From positions 62,813,950 to 62,877,949 of the forward strand of contig CM071928.1 in assembly GCA_016081115.2 (NCBI GenBank): a stretch of DNA of 64,000 nucleotides, read 5' to 3'. Position 1 is the stretch's first letter; every line of letters starts with the position of its first letter. Below the pieces are notes generated by a model. The model was not told where the DNA came from, made no database searches, and was given only the letters and a program-made list of their open reading frames with translations. Positions 31,443 to 43,744 of the stretch are shown here, piece after piece. The translations under genes and the position numbers were made by a program. This stretch comes from Rehmannia glutinosa (taxonomy: Eukaryota > Streptophyta > Magnoliopsida > Lamiales > Orobanchaceae).

Positions 31443-32006
31443 TATTGGAAATATTATAGATATTTCCGGGTGAATGAGAAATTGTTGCCAAAAGGTGTGA
31501 CTGTTCATTTGAAACTATTCGAATTGAAAAGATTTAACCGAATAGTTGTGTTGTTTCGTTTGAAACCAATGGACGTGTCTGTTCGAATAAATGGACATGT
31601 CCGTTCGAACAGTTGTGTTGTTTCACTTGTGACTTTTGGTAATCTATATATATCTTAAGAATCTGCTGATTTTTAATAGGCAATTTGCATACATTCATTT
31701 TGCATACAAACACAAGCATATATTCTGTCAAAATATTCCCGTAAAAGAGAGAGTACAAAAATATTCGAAGTTTGCCGTCTCTTGTTGTTTGGAGTGCTAC
31801 TACAACAAGAGGAGACCGTTGTATCTTGGGAGACGTTTGTTATTCAACTGTGGGCACCGTAGCGGGGCAATTCGTCTTAAAGACATAGAGTCGAACTCTA
31901 GCCTCGGTCTAAGTTTCACAATTTTCTGAATTTCATTTTCTGGAATTTCAAGTAACTTTTCTGTTTAATTTTGGAATATAATATCGCACGTGATAAATCT
32001 CCAACA
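31443..32006 (+). repeat. Right LTR of the non-autonomous element
   Basis: Matches 27813-28377 along its length. The first bases are TATTGG where the left LTR has TGTTGG, a single transition at the terminus. Confidence 0.9.
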
Positions 32007-32011
32007 ATAGC

Positions 32012-34248
32012 GAACCCAACAGGCCCTTGTACTAGGTGGATAGTATAATCACGATGCCTATATTGATTTATAATTGACAGTCCAAAATTCAGATAGATCT
32101 GAAAACTAAAATTGCAATAATAAAGGATTTTTTGGTGGACAAAGAAGCAAAAGAAATTGACTATTTTCAGTAAGAGCCAAATACAAATTTATTTTTAGGA
32201 AAATAAGAAAAATACACAAACAAAAAACTAAGGCTTGACTTTTGATTTTTTCCTGGTGAATGTAATCAGTTATCAGTGTCGAAAATATCAGGAAATTCGT
32301 TGATATATGGATATAAAGACTTGACTTGAATTTTCCCCGTAAGACAGGTTGGCGGGTTATATCCACGACCACACAACGTCCGTCAATTTGTCCGTTACAA
32401 TATTAAGCTAAGCAACGTATTTTATTTTATTTTTTACTTTGTTGAAAAGCTAGCACTGTATATATTAGTAATTTAGTAGTCAATATATTTGGTTGTTGGT
32501 AGTAGTTAGAAAGATTCTTGATTTTCTTATTTTCATGAATTTATTGGTTGTACTTTCATTTCATCCATTTTCATTTTCTGAGAGAATAGCATTAAAAATT
32601 TTTTCAAAAGTGAAAGTTGGACATGTAGAGAAAATGTGATGATTATATTGATGTGATACAAAATCTTTTAGAGGTACTATTGATTGTTTGTAATTTTTTT
32701 TGAAAAATAATAGTATAAAATATAATGCAAGAAAATTGAACAACAGTAAAAATTAATCTAAAAATAGGCAATATGGATCTCATTTTATACTTTTTGTTAA
32801 CAAGAATAAGAGAAAAATAATAAAAATACCAATAAATTAAAGAAATTATTAGAATTTTTTATATAATTCGGGAGTAGAGAGAAATAAATAGTATAATTGA
32901 GTATTGAGAAATGTGAAAGAACAAACGAATTTGAGTTAATTTTGGAGAGAAATGAGATATTCTTTGAAAAAATTTCAATTTTTTTTCTCAAACAATCACA
33001 TACTAAAATTTTTTCACTCCAAAATGAAAATTTTGGAAAATATTTCACAACCAATCACAAACATATATTTTCTTTTAGTTAATTGACCATGAAAACACTC
33101 GTATGTTACATGAGATTTGTGCTAATTTTATTAAGCAAAAGTAGGCAAAATTGCAATTTTGATCAGATAACTTGGCTCATTTTCGTATTTAGTCCATTAA
33201 CATTTATGGGTGTCATTTGGCAACCACTAACTTTTTTTAAATCTGCACATTTGGTCCGATTTTAAAATTTTTGGGATATCTTGTTCCTAAAATGTTGAGT
33301 TGCCGGAAAGATTGCTGAGTTGGACTAAATTGCATCTTGTTTGGACCATTTTTATCTGAAATGGCTATTTTACCAATTATTTTTTAAATAGTCGTCTATG
33401 TAGATGAAAAATGAGGAGATCTTGCAACCATATCAAAAATAAATAAACAAAATAGAAAAAAAAAAATTAAAAAATATATATTATTAAAAATCAAAACTAT
33501 ATATATAATTTATAAAATAAAGAGTGTTTGACCGCTAAACATCTAAAATAAATCTAGCGACACTCGCTAGAGCACGATATCAATCATAGTGTAGCAAGTT
33601 GACCAAAGTCGTCCCTTGCGGAAGACTTACCCGGCAAATAGTTATTATGCGTCACAATTAACAGAATATACATCCTAAACACTCTAATCAGATTTGTATG
33701 ATTTTAAATTATCTAAGAAAAAAACAAATAAGAAACCAATTAAAACTAAACATAAATAAACCGGTGAAAACGATATGGATAAAACGTCCAGGATTTTAGA
33801 ATCATCTCATCAAACTTGCAAGCAGAATATCAACTAATTTATCATGCGATTAACAATTGAAGCAAACATATGTAAACTAGGCCTAGATCTGATAACTCAC
33901 GTATACACAGATTAAGTCTCTCCATAACCAATTTACCTAATTCAATTAACCAAGTTAGATAATACATTTTGATTCATATCTAACCCCGAAATAAATTTAG
34001 TCCATGAATAATATCTTTTCAATCTCAATTATACCTCAAAACAATCAAAAGTTGATTAGAAAATTAATTATCAAATAAAGCAATTTATTCATGAAGGCAA
34101 ACCAATTAGTTCATATTCTTGCTTGTTTGTTTGAATCAAATCATCCTAATCCTAGAACAAAGGAATTAGTTCATGCATGAGGATGGGATCATAATTTCAA
34201 TTGAAGGAAATGAAATAGTCATAAACATCATAATGCAACAATAATAAT
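32012..34248. other. AT-rich intergenic DNA with old repeats, no gene seen
   Basis: No supported coding frame. The stretch 33128-33360 (AAATTGCAATTTTGATCA, ATTTAGTCC, TTTGGTCCG, GTTGCCGG) resembles a dispersed plant intergenic repeat, and a similar vocabulary appears at 63730-63850. The stretch 33420-33530 is almost pure A/T. The stretch 33780-34200 looks like a decayed, reversed LTR or leader but has no partner in the window. Confidence 0.4.
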
Positions 34249-34638
34249 TGTTAGATAAATATTTTTATCGTAATTTTGATGATTTCATGTAATTGTGTTT
34301 TATACCAAAATAATGTCTCCAAATGTAGTCCAAATACTTCAAAATAATTTAAATGATTTTTACTAAATTTTTGGAGTATTTCTTAAACTTCACTTTTGAC
34401 AAAAATCGGACAACACCTCTGTTTTGAGGTCAACCGATTGCCCTAGAGGGCAACCCTTGCCCGGAAGTCTAAAACTTGAAACAGAAACGAAACTGAAGGA
34501 TTTTTGGAGGAGGTCGATCGGTCGACCAGTATCTGAGACTTTGTTTTTTTTTTTGCTAAAATTGTTTTTTTTTTTGCTAAAATTGTTTCCGTCTCTGATT
34601 TACTTTTAAAATGTTCGAATTTTTAATAGGTCAACCGG
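34249..34638 (+). repeat. First part of the copia-C 5' LTR
   Basis: Starts TGTTAGATAAATATTT and stops at the ACCGG duplication of the Athila insertion (34634-34638). A 21-bp tandem doublet of T-run plus GCTAAAATTG lies at about 34543-34586. Confidence 0.8.
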
Positions 34639-35993
34639 TGATTGACATGTATTTTGGGCTTAATCTTGGCTAGAATGTGTTGATATGCATGCATTATATG
34701 AGTAAATAGGGTTTTATTCCTCTTTTGTGGAAAAGGATTACGCTTTGCTCGTTTTGTAGAAATTTATCGATAATTGTAGCATTTTCGCAACAATTCGGAG
34801 CATTGCAATCGCCAATACTTGAAATGATAAACGAAGTTTAGATTCGAATCAAGAAGAAGTCAGACGACCCGGCGAAAAACGGAAGAAAAGGCGAGTGCTA
34901 GGCACATTACGGTGAGCACGGGCGGGGGCGTGCTCCTAAAGACGGCTCGTGCTCAACCTATAATCAAGACTCGGGGTTCGACTATAAAGACGGGGCCCGT
35001 GCCATATGGCACGCCCGTGCCTCCTTCGAGTTTTGGGATAGTCCATGCGGCACCCAAAGACGGTCAAGGCGTGCCATACAGCACGACCCGTGCTCCTCTG
35101 CGGGAAAAACAGAGTTTGACTCGTGGTGAACTAGGTTTCGACCCAAACGAAGTACAAATAGAGACGGGGCGGCCACAAACAAGGGGACGCTGATTTTTGC
35201 CCTAAAAACCAGAGAAAAGAGCAATTTTCCACCAGAGAATTGGAGAGATCGATCAAGACCGCAACCACACCTTATAGGATTGAAAATAGATCGAGAGATC
35301 GTCATCATCCCCGAGTTCACTCATTCCATAGTATCGTTATTTTCAATTAGTTAGACATGAACATTAATAATTTGTCTATGGATTATTTCTTTTCTATGTC
35401 TGGCTAAACACTTTGTGATTCCCGGGTTTGGGAGTAGGTTAATGAATACTTTTATTTGATGATTTATTGCAATCAAAAGTTAATGTTTTCCAACCCTATT
35501 CAAGTACTTTGCTTTAATTCTTGTTTTATCAAAAAGCTATTGGTTTAACTTGTTTTGATATATTGATTCATAATTCGAACAAATGAGTTTCAATATTAAA
35601 TCTATGAGTACTTGACATGAATAGCTTGCATGATTGAGAAGTCTGTGAATATTCGTGAGGCCTTTTAATCTTTTGATCTTTTGGGAGTTGGATATCTCAT
35701 GTTGAGTAGAGATGCTAGCATAGATATTCCAATCAACGCTTTTACATGCATCTCGAGAGAGAGGGTAAATTACTTTTGTGATTGGTCTATAGGGAAGAAT
35801 ACGTTTAACTTTGGTTTGATTAATCTGATAATAAAAGGGGATATTAACTGAAACCATAACCCAGGAATCCATTCATTCATACTTGATCTTTTAATCCACT
35901 CTTTGCTTTGTTATTCTAGGATAATTTCTGCTTTAGTGCTAATAAAATCAATCTATCTCAAATTCGATAGTCTAGACAAAAATAAGGCGAATA
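34639..35993 (+). repeat. 5' LTR of Athila-like element 2 (112-bp internal deletion)
   Basis: Matches 56634-58093, except that the stretch between two AAAAATAAGGC direct repeats (57966 and 58078 in the right LTR) is missing here, leaving one copy at 35978-35988. It ends GCGAATA instead of GCGAACA. The GC-rich CACGGG/CCCGTG block is at about 34915-35100. Confidence 0.9.
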
Positions 35994-35999
35994 AGTTTT

Positions 36000-36017
36000 T
36001 GGCGCCGTTGTCGGGGA
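36000..36017 (+). other. Primer binding site (tRNA-Asp type) of element 2
   Basis: TGGCGCCGTTGTCGGGGA differs by one base from the site of element 1 and matches the 3' end of plant tRNA-Asp with one mismatch. Confidence 0.8.
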
Positions 36018-36143
36018 CTAATTAAATTTTTAGTACTAATATTGCGATAAATAGAATTATTTTTAATTTAGAATTTTTTTTTTATTTTGTTGTTTAATTT
36101 TTCTTCTACTGTGTTTGACTTGCTATCTTTAGTTGGTTCAGGT

Positions 36144-36875
36144 AGTGCACGAACACTCACTCGAAGCAAGGAGAATTAACACCGTTCATACTGGAGGTTG
36201 AGGCTTTCGCTAGGCGAATTAGTGCGACTACTAAACAGGCAGAAAGACAGATGAACAGACTATGGCAGGCGTAGAAGATAACAACGGAGGCAATAACGGG
36301 GTCGATAACGAAGGTAACAACCGGGCCAGAAGGGTCAATGTCGAGTTACCAATACCAGAGGTTCCGGTGGCTCGGCAAAGAGGCGATTCGCGATTACATT
36401 ACCAAATCGCAACTATGGTGGAATTGCCAATGTCCCAATCAATGCGAACAACTTTGAGCTGAAGCCAACACTGATCTCGATGGTGCAGCAGAATCAGTTT
36501 GGGGGTTTCCCGTCTGAGGATCCCAACTCTCATCTTGCGAATTTCATACAGATTTGCAATACTATCAAGATGAATGGGATGATGATGATGCTATACGTCT
36601 TCGCCTATTCCCTTTTCTTTAAGGGATAAGGCTAGAATCGACTAGGCACCCTAACTCGGGAGTGTGAACAATCGGGATGAGTGAGTCGAGAGGTTTTTGT
36701 TTAAATACTTCCCACCAAGCAAGACACTACAACTCAAAAGTGAGTTCACTCAGTTGCGGTTTGACTCTAAGCCTTTGTATGAGGCCGGGAGAGATTCCGG
36801 GATTTGTTGAGGAGGTGCCCGCAGAACAGATTTCCTGAAGATCAACATCTCTGTTTCTTTTATAATGGGTTGATG
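36144..36875 (+). pseudogene. gag 5' part of element 2 (frameshifted, split by copia)
   Basis: Homologous to the gag start of element 1. Recognisable blocks are a TRSKQGE-like start, VEAFARRI, then IRLRLFPFSL at about 36590, and a KYFPPSK-like block before the insertion. The frame is broken several times (near 36260, 36400, 36560 and 36640). The copia insertion duplicated GGGCA at 36876-36880 and 50885-50889. Confidence 0.75.
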
Positions 36876-36880
36876 GGGCA

Positions 36881-38421
36881 TGTAGGTCCCAAGGGGTGTA
36901 AGTGTAAGGTTTAGAAGGGGGGGGTTGAATAAACCTTACCAAATTTTCGATTTAGTCCTTTTAAAATCTGAGTTCTACATGTGTGTCCTTGATGGACAAT
37001 CGAATTAGTCCCTCAAGAGAGTTAATCTCTCAAATGATCAATTTGAAATGCATTAATAGAGTAACTCAAATTGCTGGCTATAATTTGACTGTTTGTGGTT
37101 TTGTTTTCGGAAGACTTAACACCCTTAAGTTTGATTAAGCAAGTTTTTCTGACTTGATTTAGTACTTATAGATTATCAAATGGATAGCAAATTTATCAAC
37201 AGATATAAGCAATTAAAAGTGCGTAAATTTAAATCTTTGAAATGTAAATGACACAAAGAAAGTTTTTATAGAGGTTCAAGATGGGGTAATTCTTCTACTC
37301 CTCTCTTCTCCAACTCCTGGAGGAATCCACTAAGTAATGATCGGTTTACAAAGTGGTAATCCGGATACAAGTCTTGATCACAACAAATGACTTGATCCTT
37401 TGGGACTCGGTCGAGACGCCTTGATCACTCACCGGCTCTCGTCAGACGACTCACCTTCTTCTTCAGGCAGGCTTTGCTACTACTCTGACTCACTTGCTCA
37501 AGCACTTTGGATTTGATCACGAAGCCCTCCAAAAGCTTAAGACTTGGTTGACGCCTTGAACCTTTCTACAATCCTTCTTGGAATGTAGACCCTTTGTTTT
37601 CAATATTTTCCTCTTCAACCGATTGAAGTTCTCTTTCCTTCACGGGTAAGTGTTGGATTGATGTACTTCGAGATGTAGGCTTGAGGATTGAGAATGTTTT
37701 GATTATTGATAAGCTTGTATATCTTCACGTGTGTGTCATTCATCCACGCATCATTCTTCTCAATCAAACTCCTCACTTTTATAGTGAACTTTCAAAAATT
37801 TGCCCGTTGAAGAGATAGGCTCATTTTTGAAAATCACTTTGCGATCGTTGGTGTGCGATTCTTGGAATTGCCATTTCCTCGTATGAAATGTTTTATCACC
37901 TTTTCGTAGTTCTCGACACGGTGTAGTGCTTCCCATTGGTTCATTTCTTTTGCACGCTTCGGGACTGAGCACTCCAAGAAAGGTAGTATGGAGATATTAC
38001 TTGTTTAAGTAAATCTCTTGATTTTCGGCAACGGTTCTTTTTACGCTTATCTCGACTTGATTGCATTTCTCGCTTTCCCAGGTGACTTAGAGTCACTTCC
38101 AATCATTGGATGACTCTTCCGTCACTTGACTTGAGACTTGGCTTCTCTTGAGTTGACTTGATCGATGTTCCACTCACCAGTGCATCTCACCGCTTCTTGA
38201 TCGAGTTCTGTCTGCTTCTTCTTTGTTGTACTTTGTTGTCTCACACACAGAGTTTTCCTTCAAGCCCGATTGTCTTCTTGCAAGTTGGAGCGTAGCCGAC
38301 TTAACTCGGCTTGGCCACTCTAATTGTTACAATACATTTCAAAGCAAGAATTGGGGAGCCAACTTTCTATTCTAAGTTTTACATGGCATTTATCAAAATC
38401 TAAACAATAGAATTCCTAACA
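36881..38421 (-). repeat. 3' LTR (left copy) of the SIRE-like element
   Basis: Matches 49345-50884. Long identical stretches are separated by short patches of local mismatch and indel (for example about 36963-36995, 37022-37045 and 37110-37120). Confidence 0.92.
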
Positions 38422-38434
38422 ATTTCCCCTTTTT
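38422..38434 (-). other. Polypurine tract of the SIRE-like element
   Basis: On the minus strand AAAAAGGGGAAAT directly abuts the left LTR. Confidence 0.75.
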
Positions 38435-38439
38435 GATGA

Positions 38440-41400
38440 TGCCAAAACTTAAATCATACAAAGATGCAAATAAACAGATACATACAGATAGTGTATTGAC
38501 ATAGAATGTATGCGCATAATCAATCTTTTTATTGATCATATCATTCTTGTACTTAACACAATGTTTTACAAGGTGTATCGTGAGTATGAAAAAAATTTGC
38601 ATTATTACGAAGACTTACATTGTATGTATTTACATATAAAATACACGAAGGGTTGGACAAAGAACACTTCATCTCCTTCATGCGTCTCTTTCTTTCATCT
38701 TGATCAAGATCTTCTTCTCTTCTTCTCTTCTTCTCGTCATCACCGCTTTCTTTTTTCTTCTCATATGCCTTCCTCGGCGGCCTTCATCTTTCCTTATTCT
38801 TTCCTCGTCTCTCCCGCCATAGCCGAGTTTGTCTCTTGTTTTCTTCTTCTATCCTTTTTGCATACTCGGCGTTGGTTTTAGCCACTTGCAAGTTCGCCAC
38901 ATGGTCAAGCCCAGCCCACCAAGTAGATCCCTCCTTTCTTTCCCGGATCTACGTATTCAATATTCTTGGGCAGAGGCCTAGGTCAAGCTTCTTCCTCCAC
39001 TCGGCCGCTTCTTCCTCTACCTCCGGGCGTATATCAGTCTTGGGGGTTTTCTTCTTTCGGTGAGTGCCCACGGAGTGACCAGAGAGGATCGCGGTTGTCA
39101 TTGTCTGTCGTCACCTTCTTCACATAATGTGAGACCCTTTTCCCAAGACAGTCCTAAGCTTGAGCCAAGGACATATTTGCAAAATAACCTTTGGGATTCG
39201 AGCGTTTTGAATTCGTCAACCGATCTTGGCTCGTCTCCGACATCCGAAATGGCATACGTGTCTGTCAACCGGAATGCCTCCGTGTTCTTTCAAAATGTTC
39301 ATCACCCTGGCATCCATTCTTCCTTCCACCTCCTTCATCCCTCGCTTCAATTTCTTTTTCTTCTCACCATAGATACAAGCAGAGTGTTGGAGTGGCAGAG
39401 TCACCGGGAGTTTGCCGCTTATAATATCATTTGTGTGAGGACCTGTTGGGGGTTTGTGCAATCATGAAGGTCATATTCTTTGATCCTTCCCCTCAGATTT
39501 TCCTTTCTCGATTTCAAAATTTCCTCATTTGATTTTCCCTTCTCAATTGCTCCTTGTCACCGCTCCTTTCTTTTCAGCCTTGATTTTTTTCGCTTTAAGG
39601 TATTCCTCTTCCCCTTTTTGGCATCATCAAAGGATAGAGGAACCCCAGGAACATCTTTGGCAAGCATGAAGTCGAGTCTCCGATGGTTGAATTTTGCTTC
39701 AAGTCTGCCTTTGCGTTGTATGCCGCACGGAATTGATCGAGTAGCGTTGGATTCTCACAAATCGGCTTCATCTCGGCCATGAGAAGGCTGAATTTTCTTG
39801 TCATGTGTTCTTCCAAACGCCGTATATCATTTGCATTTCGCTTCACGCAGCAGCCTTGATCTCGGCGTGTGAGCTTCGTGCATATGTTCAATGTGTTCCC
39901 GCAACTTCGTTTCGCATCAACATTTTCAGCTCTCCACACCAGCTGACTTTTTGAATAATTGTCAAGTATCTCACCGTTCCACACGCATTGATTTCATTCT
40001 TTGTTGCCACCATTCCTTACCCCATTTGTGATGCCTCTCAAGTCACCGTAAGGTTGGCATCTCTGTTGTCCAGCGCATATCCAAGGAGGCCTGATGCCTC
40101 TCCATCTTTTCAACTTCAAAGAAAGAGTGCCTTGAACACTTCTCGCATTTGGTGATTCTTCTTCATTGCGGTGATGGCCATACAAAGATCGAAATCGAAA
40201 TCGGCCGAACAATGGTGCCCGAGTGAAAACAGAGGGTCCGTGATAGCGTGCTTGCTCATTTTCTCGACTCTTCGGAGTTCGTATCTCCAAAGTGAGAAAG
40301 GGAAAGATTCTCAAAGGATTCATCACCGCCATCCGGGATTTGTTCGATGATAAGCGGTGGGCGTGAAGTTCTTTTGGGAATCGATCCACTGTAGCTTGAG
40401 GAGCCGGAGCGGTGGTCGCTGGTTCAATTGGGTTTTGTGGTGCGGTAAAGATACTCGGCTTGCCGAGCCTCACAGTTTTTGCCTTAACAGCCTTCGTTGG
40501 TCTCCGTGATTTCTCCTTTTGAGTAGATCTGGTCCTCGGCCTTATCGAAGCGTCATCGGACGATGATGAGATTTCCATTGGTGGCTCATCATCAAAATTA
40601 AAGGTCCGACGAGTAGTCTTGGGATCGACTTGCTCGTGCCCGGAACATCCGCATGAGTCTTTTGGATTTGTCATTGGGGTTGACTCGGCTTCTTTCTTCG
40701 CCTTCCGATCCCGTAAAGGTGACATCGTGGTTGTCCTGGGAATCATGAAGTGCGATCGATCTCCTTCTCGATGGATCGATGGTTGCGGGAGGGATGTTCT
40801 CTACTTGGTGTGTTACCCCGGAAGTCTCAACCTCCCGTGGGCCTTCATTTCCTCCGGCAGTCTCTCTTGCTGCGAGGCCTTGGCCTTCCCTTTCGATAGT
40901 GTCACCGCCTTGTCTTAGGGTCTTCTACAAGATGGCATCCATTGGAGTCTCAACCCCATGGATTGTGCTTTCATCGCCCAGTGTTAACTCCTGTACATTC
41001 TTTCCGTGCCTCGATCGCATCGCAGCGGCGTCATTAGCCTTCGAGTCGTTGGCACCTCACCGAGAGCAGTCTCAATCGCCCGAGCTTCGTTGATGGCAAC
41101 TCTGTTGTTCTTCTTGTGTTTGAGTGTTCTTTGCTTTCGCCTCCTACATTCTTTGTGGAGTCATCTGCAAGCATCCTCCGACCTCGCTGCGGTGGAGGAG
41201 TTTCCCCTCGGTTGGCGCACCGGTGAGTGACTTGGAGTGGGGTTACTCGTCTCCAAACTCCCATTGTTTCAATTGATGGTTCGGCCGTTGGGGCGGTGGT
41301 GGCACACCTTCAATAGGGGTTGGCTCGATCGGGGTCCCCACTAGCCCGCTTTCATCGCCATCTTCCTTATTGCTTCTTCAGAGTGAGTGGGAAGTGGTAG

Positions 41401-43200
41401 CAGCAACATCGGTGGCTATTTGTGAACCACTCCCATTGGATCGATTTCGGTGTGTTCGAGGACTCTCTGGTCCCTCCATCGGTCTTTGCTCGTGAAGGAT
41501 TCTTGATTCATGCAATGCTTGCCTGATCGCGCATTCTTCCGCGGGCGAAAGATTCTCGGTTCCTCGTCACTTTCGTGAGAAGACATCAAGGAGAGGATGG
41601 AAGTGTTCTGTCTTTCAGGAGATAGGCGGTATTTGCCTTTTCGCGTGCTTTCGGCTTCTTGACTTGCTTTTCTCTCATTGTCCTTGTAGATCTGCAGAAT
41701 ATCCATGCAGCTTGTCTTCATCTAGAGAGCCTGGAGCACAGAGATAATCCAAGGAAATTTAGCGATTCCTCTTCTTCTTCTATGAATTCAAAGCCGTTGA
41801 ACTGTTTCCCTTGACTGCTCGAAAGCTTCCATTTTCTCCACTCACGCAGACGATTTTGGATGTCCGGGTAAGATGGAGATAGGATCATTACATCACTGTC
41901 TGCTTAATGGTTCTTCTTGAGTTTCAATTTGTATGAACTACGGTGTGTCTTGAGTTGCCTCACGATCACCTTCAGCAGACTTGGTGTTTCATCAATTACA
42001 TCCGGAGACTCTACTTCTCTAGTAGTCTCCAGATTCTGTTAGCCAGTAGCTGACTCAGCTGGTTTCTCTTGTTCGGTCCGCTTGACGAAGTCTTCGCCGT
42101 CTCTGGTTTGTACAGGGGAAATTTCTAGTTCGAGGTGGTGTCCTCGAGTCTTGGGCGGTTGGGGGGTGCTTGTGTTTATTTTCGAGGAGCCGGCCGTCTA
42201 GGCTTGCATCGATTCTCCTCCTTTTGACGATCGAGAGGGAATTTGTGAGTCCTTCTCGACCGCAGGGGGCGGTGTAACACGGCTGCGTGGGCGGGTGACT
42301 CGCTGGGCAGGGCGGGGAGCATGTTTGGTTTTCTTTCTTTGCAGGGCGTGAGACTTCTTGGCACTGCAGGGCAACTTTCTTCTTGGTTGGAGAGGAAGCG
42401 GTTTTGTGTCTTCGGTGGTGATTCCCCCCCTCACTGGTGTCACTCTCTTGGCGACGACGTTTCGAGCACCGAGAGATTAGCTCGAACATCCTCTTGTTAA
42501 CATGGAAGGCCTTCCCATGTCTAAGAGGTACTCCTTTCACCTCCAATACCGCCAATCACCAGGCCATATCCCGAGATCCTCCAAATGACCCATCTTCTTT
42601 GAAGGACTTGTTCCTACGTTCGGGCAGAGTCATTGTAGATAAACTCAGCCAGATTTATCTTCTTTTCTTCGATTATTATTGCAGCCATCACAATCAATTT
42701 TGCCTTTGACAGATTGGTCAAAGCCGCCAAATTTGATGTCGATACACTTGGCAACAATATCCAACAATTTGTGATAATCCTCCTTCAGCAGTCTCTTGTT
42801 TGTTGTGTATATTATTTTGTCGCAACGCGTCGGACTTGGCTATTTCTTTTCCATGCGTCGCCCAAGTTTACATCACTTCCTTAATTTGATTTGCTCCTTC
42901 GGTAGTGAGCAATATTCACCAAATCTTGGCGGTGATAGTCACCGCTTCCCGTGAACAGATGACTTGATTCCTTCATCGTGAATCTCAAAGATTCACGTAG
43001 AATTGTGCGACCTACTCCACATAGGTCATAGGATACTCCAGTGTTAGAAACGGTTTCCGGCCCCGACGTTTCTAACTTCTCCGCGATTTTCTTCACCAGG
43101 GTGTCGTCGGACGCTTCACCATTCCGTCGAAATCCACGGTCGAACCGGGGTGTGGATTTGTTTTCCCAACTTGGTAAAGTCATACGTTGGTGCCATTTCT
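38440..43200 (-). pseudogene. Degenerate 3' ORF region (env-like position) of the SIRE-like element
   Basis: A minus-strand start near 43190 (ATGGCACCAACG; product starting MAPTYDF) opens a region of short minus-strand frames: 43183-42881, 42555-42055, 41721-41416, 40746-39994 and 39984-39595. Their products are charged and S/P/K-rich (PRTRSTQKEKSRRPTKAVK) with one segment like KAFHVNKRMFELISR. SIRE-lineage elements have an additional ORF here, called env-like in the literature. I see no signal peptide or membrane anchor to support a true envelope. Frequent short indels prevent a continuous translation. Confidence 0.5.
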
Positions 43201-43744
43201 CGAGAATAATTTCAAGGAAAAATTGGTAAATTTGATTTGAAGGTTGATAGGGTTTCGAGAGTATTTGCCTTTGCTTTTTGAGAGAGAGATTGAACAGTTT
43301 TTAGAAGTGTGAGAGAGAAACGGACGAAAAATGGTTTAAATATGGTTTATGAAAGGGCGTGCGACGGTTTTTGAATCGTGATCGAAATCAACGGCTTGAT
43401 TTCGCACGCATATTGAGCAGATTCATGTCTCGTATTTAATGCGGCAACATTTATATCCAATCATAGGCTTGGTGTGTAGCTTTATGTCCGTACACATCAT
43501 CATTATCCGACGTGTCTCTTAAAACATTCTCGCTAAGTCAAAAACGATTGCGTTTTTGTCACTTTGCTCATAAGTTATTCAAAGCTTATCTCTTAGCCGA
43601 TTTAACTCTGCTTTTCACATTTCTCTTAGTGACTCTATCACCGACTTGGTATAGTGACTTTTCCGATCTGGTGATTCTATCGAGCTAATTTTTGTTTTTC
43701 AGCTCTTTTTCACCTTCTTTCCTGTTCCATTTCTTTTCTTTGAT

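Larger units (their letters stand above)
27813..32006 (+). mobile_element. Non-autonomous LTR retrotransposon without coding capacity (4.2 kb)
   Basis: Two LTRs (27813-28377, 565 bp; 31443-32006, 564 bp) have inverted ends TGTTGG/CCAACA and a perfect 5-bp target duplication ATAGC (27808-27812 and 32007-32011). The 3.07-kb interior (28378-31442) has no recognisable gag or pol frame on either strand. The plus orientation is inferred from a purine tract ATGTGGGGAT just before the right LTR. I found no convincing tRNA primer site after the left LTR. It must depend on a partner element for movement and resembles LARD/TRIM-class derivatives. The LTRs are very similar, so insertion was fairly recent. 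Confidence 0.88.

Noticed and set aside
38510..41264. Plus-strand open frames in the SIRE-like element (for example 38510-38881, 39060-39467, 40779-41093)
   Set aside because: The element's genes are on the minus strand; these are serine/phenylalanine/leucine-rich antisense shadows.
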